Of a stretch of DNA of 64,000 nt, positions 59,281 to 64,000 are shown piece after piece. The first letter of the stretch is position 1. Every line of letters starts with the position of its first letter. Below the pieces are notes generated by a model. It worked only from the letters and a program-made list of their open reading frames with translations. It did not search any database and was not told the origin of the DNA. The stretch spans positions 16,778,329-16,842,328 of the forward strand of contig OX463836.1 in the NCBI GenBank assembly GCA_949825045.1. Reading direction: 5' to 3'. The position numbers and the translations under genes are program-made. The DNA comes from Argyresthia goedartella (taxonomy: Eukaryota > Arthropoda > Insecta > Lepidoptera > Argyresthiidae).

Positions 59281-59682
59281 CTGAGCTGCGCGCCGCCTCG
59301 AGAACCCAGCTACGCGCCCTCACCCCGGCCGCACGAATCACTGGGGGATCCACTCCGGTTCCATACTTTCTTTACCCTACTGCATTTCGACGTGCCCTGG
59401 AAACCCTCAACTCGTCAACAATCAGATTTAAATAAAGACCCTGACCCACACCTCTTCCTTTTCTTTTCGTATTAACCTTTTTATCCGTTCCATGGGCTTA
59501 CAAACTCTTTGTAAATCCACGTAACGTGACAGTTTTGGCGCCCAACCGGTATCTCATTGTTGACAAGTTTCTTTTTTCTAAATTCTAAAACCACAGACAA
59601 CACACGTCTTTAAAATCATTTAATTTCGGCCTCTTTAAATAACTAACTCCCACTTAAAACTTTTTACTTAACTTTAGTTACC

Positions 59683-61075
59683 ATGGCACGTCCTATAAAG
59701 TACTTTAACTTAAATAAGCCTGAACTAGAATATGAGGTTATCATTAGGTTAGAGGAACCAAGGGATAACTTAGTAGCACTAAAAAAACAGGCAGTCATTA
59801 GGCCAATCGCAACCTGCGACGGAGGTGTTGCAGTCAGTCATTCCTCCTGAGGAAGATCTTGAACAGGTTGTAACTTGTCAGAATTACTTTGAGTCAAAAG
59901 TCGAGCAGTTGCAATCTAAATCATCACCATATGCGTGTAAAAGATTAGAAACATTACTAAATCATTTATTTTATCGGCTTAAACGCATCGACTTAGACCA
60001 TAACTCGCCTTTAACAGACAAACTTAACCAACTCTTCGAAAGATACAAGACCTTAGAAAACAGATATGAAGCTCTACTTTTTCAATCTACGGAAACCACT
60101 CCCATAATATCCCCTCACTGCCCTGCCCCTCCAGAAACAACGCCTGAAGCTCCTGCTTCATCTCGTGCAGTAGCTAACCAATACTCAGACCTGAGCATCT
60201 CTTGTCATCCTACCACTCAAATGATCTCCCCTCCTAATATAATCCCAGAACTTAGAAAGCTGTCCTATAACGGCAACTCCTGCCCAAGATCCTTTCTCCA
60301 AAAAATTGAAGAGTTCAGTATTTCCCGCAACTTAAAAAGAGAACGCCTTGCTGACTTAGTTTTTGAAATCTTCACAGATAAAGCCCTTCATTGGATTCGA
60401 TTTCAGAAAAATCGACAACCAGACCTCTCCTGGGATGAAATCTCCGACCTACTTATTAGAGATTTCGGAAATACACATTACGACTTCAAACTGTTGACTG
60501 CCATCAACGCTAGAACTCAAGGTGATATCGAGACCATCATCATTTATATCTCTATCATGCATGGTATGTTCTCTCGTCTCAACAAAAAACTAAGTGAATC
60601 TGAGCAACTCTCAATTCTTCTAAGAAATATACGCCCCTGTTATTCAGTTTTCGTAGCATTGAATAAAATTGATTCCATCGATTCTCTTATTTCAGCTTGC
60701 CAAAATTACGAACATATTTTGGACAGGGACCATAACTTTAAAGAACCAAAACCAGCCGTTGACCAATTAGCAGCGGAGTTCAATTATAACCCTTCGACAT
60801 CGGTAACTAAACCTACCCTCCCTGGGCTACCTAAACCCCAGTCCAATTCAGACTCAAGACCCCCCTTTAAATATAACTTTAACAAACAAGTTAATAGCAT
60901 TTCTAATAAATTTACCTCTAATCTCTTCTGTGTTCGATGTCGCGACAACGGTCACTCCCTTCGTACTTGTCAGCAACCACACTTTCCCATTTGCTTTAAA
61001 TGTGGGCTGCGAGGTTATAAAACCCCAGATTGTCCTGACTGTAAATCAAAGCACAATTCTTCTCCAAAAAACTAA
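59683..61075 (+). pseudogene. Gypsy-C gag (one frameshift)
   Basis: The natural ATG at 59683 encodes MARPIKYFNLNKPELEYEV, akin to the Gypsy-B gag start, but this frame stops about 150 bases on. The remainder is in the frame of 59825-61075 (416 codons): helical region, FLQKIEEFSISRNLKRERLAD and FTDKALHWIRF capsid-like blocks, NARTQGDIETIIIYI, then two zinc-type motifs at the end (CVRCRDNGHSLRTC and CFKCGLRGYKTPDC, the latter with Tyr in place of His). A single-base change near 59790-59825 accounts for the shift. Confidence 0.85.
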
Positions 61076-61443
61076 CTTCGCACGACTTCGATAGCACTAG
61101 CCCTTTTGACATAATTAACTGGCAGAATTGGCTTGCTTATCTTCGTAATTTCTTTAATCTTTACAAGATCTCGTCAGTCCTTTATGAAGAAGAAAAGGAT
61201 CATAACAGACCTTTTCTTAACTTCACTATCGACGGAATTCCTTTTTCCGGTTTACTAGATAGTGGAAGTTCTTAACCATATTAGGCAACAACTCACACCT
61301 TGATCTTTTGAAAAAGGGTTATTCCTTGTCGAAGTCGTGCCCACTTTCAGTCGCTACAGCCAATAATCACAAATTGCAATCTTTAGGCTATATCGACTTA
61401 CTTATGACTTTTTAATAACCAATCTCATGCTATAAGAGCCTAC
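61076..61443 (+). pseudogene. Gypsy-C protease region (degenerate)
   Basis: A protease active-site block (FSGLLDSGSS) is found near 61246-61275 and is followed at once by a stop. More stops occur up to about 61420. The protease would mature gag-pol; here it is dead. Confidence 0.75.
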
Positions 61444-63435
61444 GTGTTCCCAGAGATACACCCCTCAATCATTGTAGGTGTAGACTTCTGGAAAGCCTTT
61501 AATCTTATACCTGAATTGCTAAACCCTACCTTCTTTAATAATGTACAGTGCAATACTATACAACATACGTCTGACAGAGGGAAGATCCTTACTTACGAAG
61601 CATTAACTGCGGAACAGAAGAACATCGCTGCAGACATCATCTCCAGATTCAAGCAAATCTCCTTCGAAGAAAAAGGCGAGCTTGGAAGGACTCACCTGAT
61701 CTGTCATAAAATCGATACAGGGAACTCTCCACCTGTAAAACAACGCTGCTACAGGTTATCTCCTGAAAAACAAAAGGCACTTACCAGCGAAGTAGACAAG
61801 ATGCTCGCCTGGAAAGTGATTGAACCCTGCGGGAGCCCGTGGTTATCTCCGGTGATCATAACTCCTAAGAAGAATGGTGAATGGCGTTTCTGTGTTGACA
61901 GTAGAAAACTTAACTCTATCACTCGTCGTGATGCCTATAGCCTGCCATTAATGAATGAAATTCTAGACCACTTGAGAGACGCTAAATACCTTTCTAGCAT
62001 AGATATTGCAAAGGCATTCTGGGAAGTCCCACTACACCCTCCAGACAGGGACAAAACAGTTTTTTACGTCCCGAATAGAGGAATGTACCGCTTCGTTGTC
62101 ATGCCCTTTGGCTTAACCAACGCCCCAGCGACACAACAAAGACTAATGGATACGCTGTTTACTCCAGAATTCGAGCATAAAGTATTTTGCTACTTAGACG
62201 ATATCGTCATCGTCAGCAAGACCTTTGAAGAACATATTTCCCTTCTCATCAGAGTTCTTGAAAAACTAACATACGCAGGCTTGACGATTAACTTTGAAAA
62301 AAGCCAATTCTTCAAGAAGGAATTAAAATATCTTGGTTACATGGTCGACGAACAAGGGCTGAGGGCTGACCTAGACAAAGTTCGGGCAATTTTGGAATTT
62401 CCCACGCCAACTACAAAAAAAGAAATAAGAAGATTTCACGGCAGCTGCAGTTGGTTTAGAAGATTTATCCCAAACTTTAGTACCATTGCAGCACCTCTTA
62501 ATAAACTGGCAGCCTCGGGGAAGAACTCCCCAAAAATTTACTGGACTCCTGAAGCTAATTCCGCCTTCCTGAAGATGAAGGAACTCCTTGTGACTACCCG
62601 TATCCTTGCCTGTCCTAACTTCGAAGATTCTTTTGCAGTTCACTGCGACGCCTCCGACCATGGAATCGGAGCGATGCTCATACAAAAACAAGATGACAGA
62701 GAGGTCGTAATAGCATACATGAGCAAAAGTTTCAACAAACATGAACGGAACTACTCAACCACAGAACGAGAGACGTTAGCTGTTATCTCGGCACTTGAAC
62801 ACTGGAGATGCTATGTGGACAACGGGAAGCAATTCACCGTTTACACGGACCATGCTGCCCTAAAATGGTTCCTAAATCTATCCAACCCTTCAGGTAGACT
62901 TGCAAGATGGGCCCTCAGACTCTCAACATTCAACTTCGTTTTAAAACACAAGCGAGGTAAAGACAATGTAGTCCCCGATCTACTCTCCCGCTCATTCAAC
63001 AGGAATCCTGACGTTCATCAGACTGCACCAATTACTCAAGAAATTCGACGTACTAACGATGAAGATTACAACAGATTAATTTCAGACTGCCAAGACAATC
63101 CGGACAGTTACCCGAATTACAACTACAGAGATAACAAACTGTTCCGTCGTAGTTACGATCCAAACTCCCTAACAGACGATTTTGCGTGGAAAGAAGTCCC
63201 TCCTCCTTCAAATAGAAAAGCGCTTATTGAAGAATCTCATGGCTCTCCACCAAATCCTCACTTGGGCACCTTCAAGACATACAAGAAATTAGCACTACAA
63301 TACTACTGGACTGGCATGTTTAAAGATGTTGCTAAATACATATCAACATGCGAAACTTGTTTAGCCTACAAACATTCTAACCACTCTCCTTATGGCATCA
63401 TGGGTAAACCCAAAATCTGTTCGCGGCCTTTCTAA
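61444..63435 (+). pseudogene. Gypsy-C reverse transcriptase, RNase H, integrase zinc domain
   Basis: 663 codons open. Reverse transcriptase: KKNGEWRFCVDSRKLN, IDIAKAFWEVPL, FGLTNAPATQQRLMD and catalytic YLDDIVIVS. RNase H: VHCDASDHGIGAML, NYSTTERETLAVI, YTDHAALKWF. The integrase zinc region (HLGTFKTYKKL, CETCLAYKHSNHS) follows and a TAA at 63433-63435 ends it. The first listed codon is GTG within an open frame, so the natural protein begins further upstream in the damaged protease. Confidence 0.88.
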
Positions 63436-63942
63436 TGCATATCGCTAGATATCGTGGGTCCGTTACCGATGACTAGAAAAAGAAACCAACATATACAAGT
63501 CATAAATTGCTACTTTACTAAATACTGCCTAATTTTCCCTTTAAAACGCGCCAGGGCTACAGATATTATCTTTCACTTAGAAAATTTCGTATTTCTAGTT
63601 TTTGGAGTACCACAGACAATCATTATGGACAACGGACCTCAATTCCAGTCGCGTGAATTCCATAACCTAATCAATAAATACAGAATTCCCTTCGCAAACT
63701 TTAACCCAATTTATTGCCCCCAAGTCAACCCGACAGAGAGATACAACAAGACTCTTGTCACAGCCTTGGCATCTCTTGTTGGTGACGACCATAGGTCTTG
63801 GGACACCCATCTACCAATTATTCAATCTGCTATGAATAATTCGGTGAATCTGGTAACCGGTTTCACACCCTCTTTCCTAGTTTTTGGACGCGAAGCTATT
63901 CCTTGTGATTCCTTGTACTCACCATGCCAAAACCTTGATTAA
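63436..63942 (+). pseudogene. Gypsy-C integrase core
   Basis: Same frame as the preceding segment after one stop. It contains the first Asp region (LDIVGPLPMTRKRN), IMDNGPQFQSREFH with the second Asp, and NPTERYNKTLV with the Glu. It stops at 63942, and similarity then continues in another frame. The rest lies past the window end. Confidence 0.85.
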
Positions 63943-64000
63943 ATAGTTTTTCTCCCCAGAGACATTTATGCTAATAACCTCGGCCTTTTATCATCTACTT

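Larger units (their letters stand above)
58501..59531 (+). repeat. Gypsy-C 5' LTR
   Basis: Edges TGTCAAAC and ACGTGACA form a short inverted repeat (TGTCA/TGACA). It contains a TATATAAG promoter element at 58675, a GC-rich minisatellite (about 58800-59280) and AATAAAG at 59431. The partner LTR lies beyond the window, so the edges are inferred. Confidence 0.75.
58501..64000 (+). mobile_element. Gypsy-C: Ty3/Gypsy element, 5' part (continues past the window)
   Basis: Plus-strand element with 5' LTR 58501-59531, primer-binding site TGGCGCCCAACCGG at 59536, gag and pol with several lesions. The Gypsy-B insertion lies within its first three bases, so the flank of its LTR is now at 49586 and leftwards. 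Gag and pol are related to Gypsy-B (shared gag N-terminal pattern and RT/IN blocks), so both belong to one clade. Confidence 0.92.

Noticed and set aside
58741..59353. Arg/Ala/Cys-rich frames in the Gypsy-C LTR
   Set aside because: They are produced by the GC minisatellite and occur on both strands.

Overview
The window looks like an arthropod, most likely insect, chromosome region made almost entirely of transposable elements nested inside one another. The repertoire (BEL/Pao and Gypsy LTR retrotransposons, CR1/Jockey-type LINEs, piggyBac- and pogo-like DNA transposon relics, tRNA-derived SINE heads, MITEs and a Polinton/Maverick), GT-AG introns and AATAAA tails are typical of insects such as Lepidoptera. 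The species cannot be fixed from sequence alone. No complete host gene was found; one short candidate first coding exon lies at 26434-26464 on the minus strand.

Layout. (1) 2-22048: a minus-strand BEL/Pao element (BEL1) with 201-202 bp LTRs at both ends. It is split by a 15.3 kb Polinton (3476-18801) whose two copies of the 6-bp target duplication GATGCA sit inside the BEL pol frame. (2) 22172-26336: a decayed plus-strand Gypsy (Gypsy-A) that has lost its reverse transcriptase. (3) 26337-31944: AT-rich DNA with a 57-bp tandem repeat, a pogo-like DDE relic and a piggyBac-like relic. (4) 31945-34681 and 43893-44516: one GC-rich satellite block split by a plus-strand LINE (34682-43890), which is itself split by a nearly intact minus-strand BEL (BEL2, 36622-42930, duplication GGTAC). 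(5) 44517-48390: a minus-strand LINE relic split by a non-autonomous LTR element (44991-47607, duplication ACTG) whose two LTRs differ by a precise 216-bp GT-AG, intron-like segment. (6) 48391-49590: a PHD-finger fragment, probably LINE ORF1. (7) 49591-58499: a young, intact-looking minus-strand Gypsy (Gypsy-B) with 1774-bp LTRs, inserted at the very edge of (8) 58501 to the window end, a plus-strand Gypsy (Gypsy-C) that runs out of the window.

The Polinton is the most complete system. It carries a protein-primed family B DNA polymerase, a retroviral-type integrase with a chromodomain, an FtsK/A32-like packaging ATPase, an adenain-like cysteine protease, a penton-like minor capsid protein, a double jelly-roll-type major capsid protein, a membrane-active or core-like protein and several uncharacterised proteins. 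It therefore has the gene set of an integrated virus (polintovirus/adintovirus type) rather than a bare transposon. The genes from the ATPase rightwards are all on the plus strand, and several late genes overlap by ATGA. Unusual points are an A_AAA_AAC-TAA arrangement joining the core-like gene to the protease in the -1 frame, foldback hairpins inside each terminal repeat, a GC-richer spliced gene with a nuclear localisation signal near the left end, and a small antisense nuclear-type gene between polymerase and ATPase.

Two LTR-element boundaries (BEL1/Polinton and BEL2/LINE) and two further nestings give a clear order of insertion events. Most other open frames, including those in the GC satellite and in the LTRs of Gypsy-B, are not real genes.
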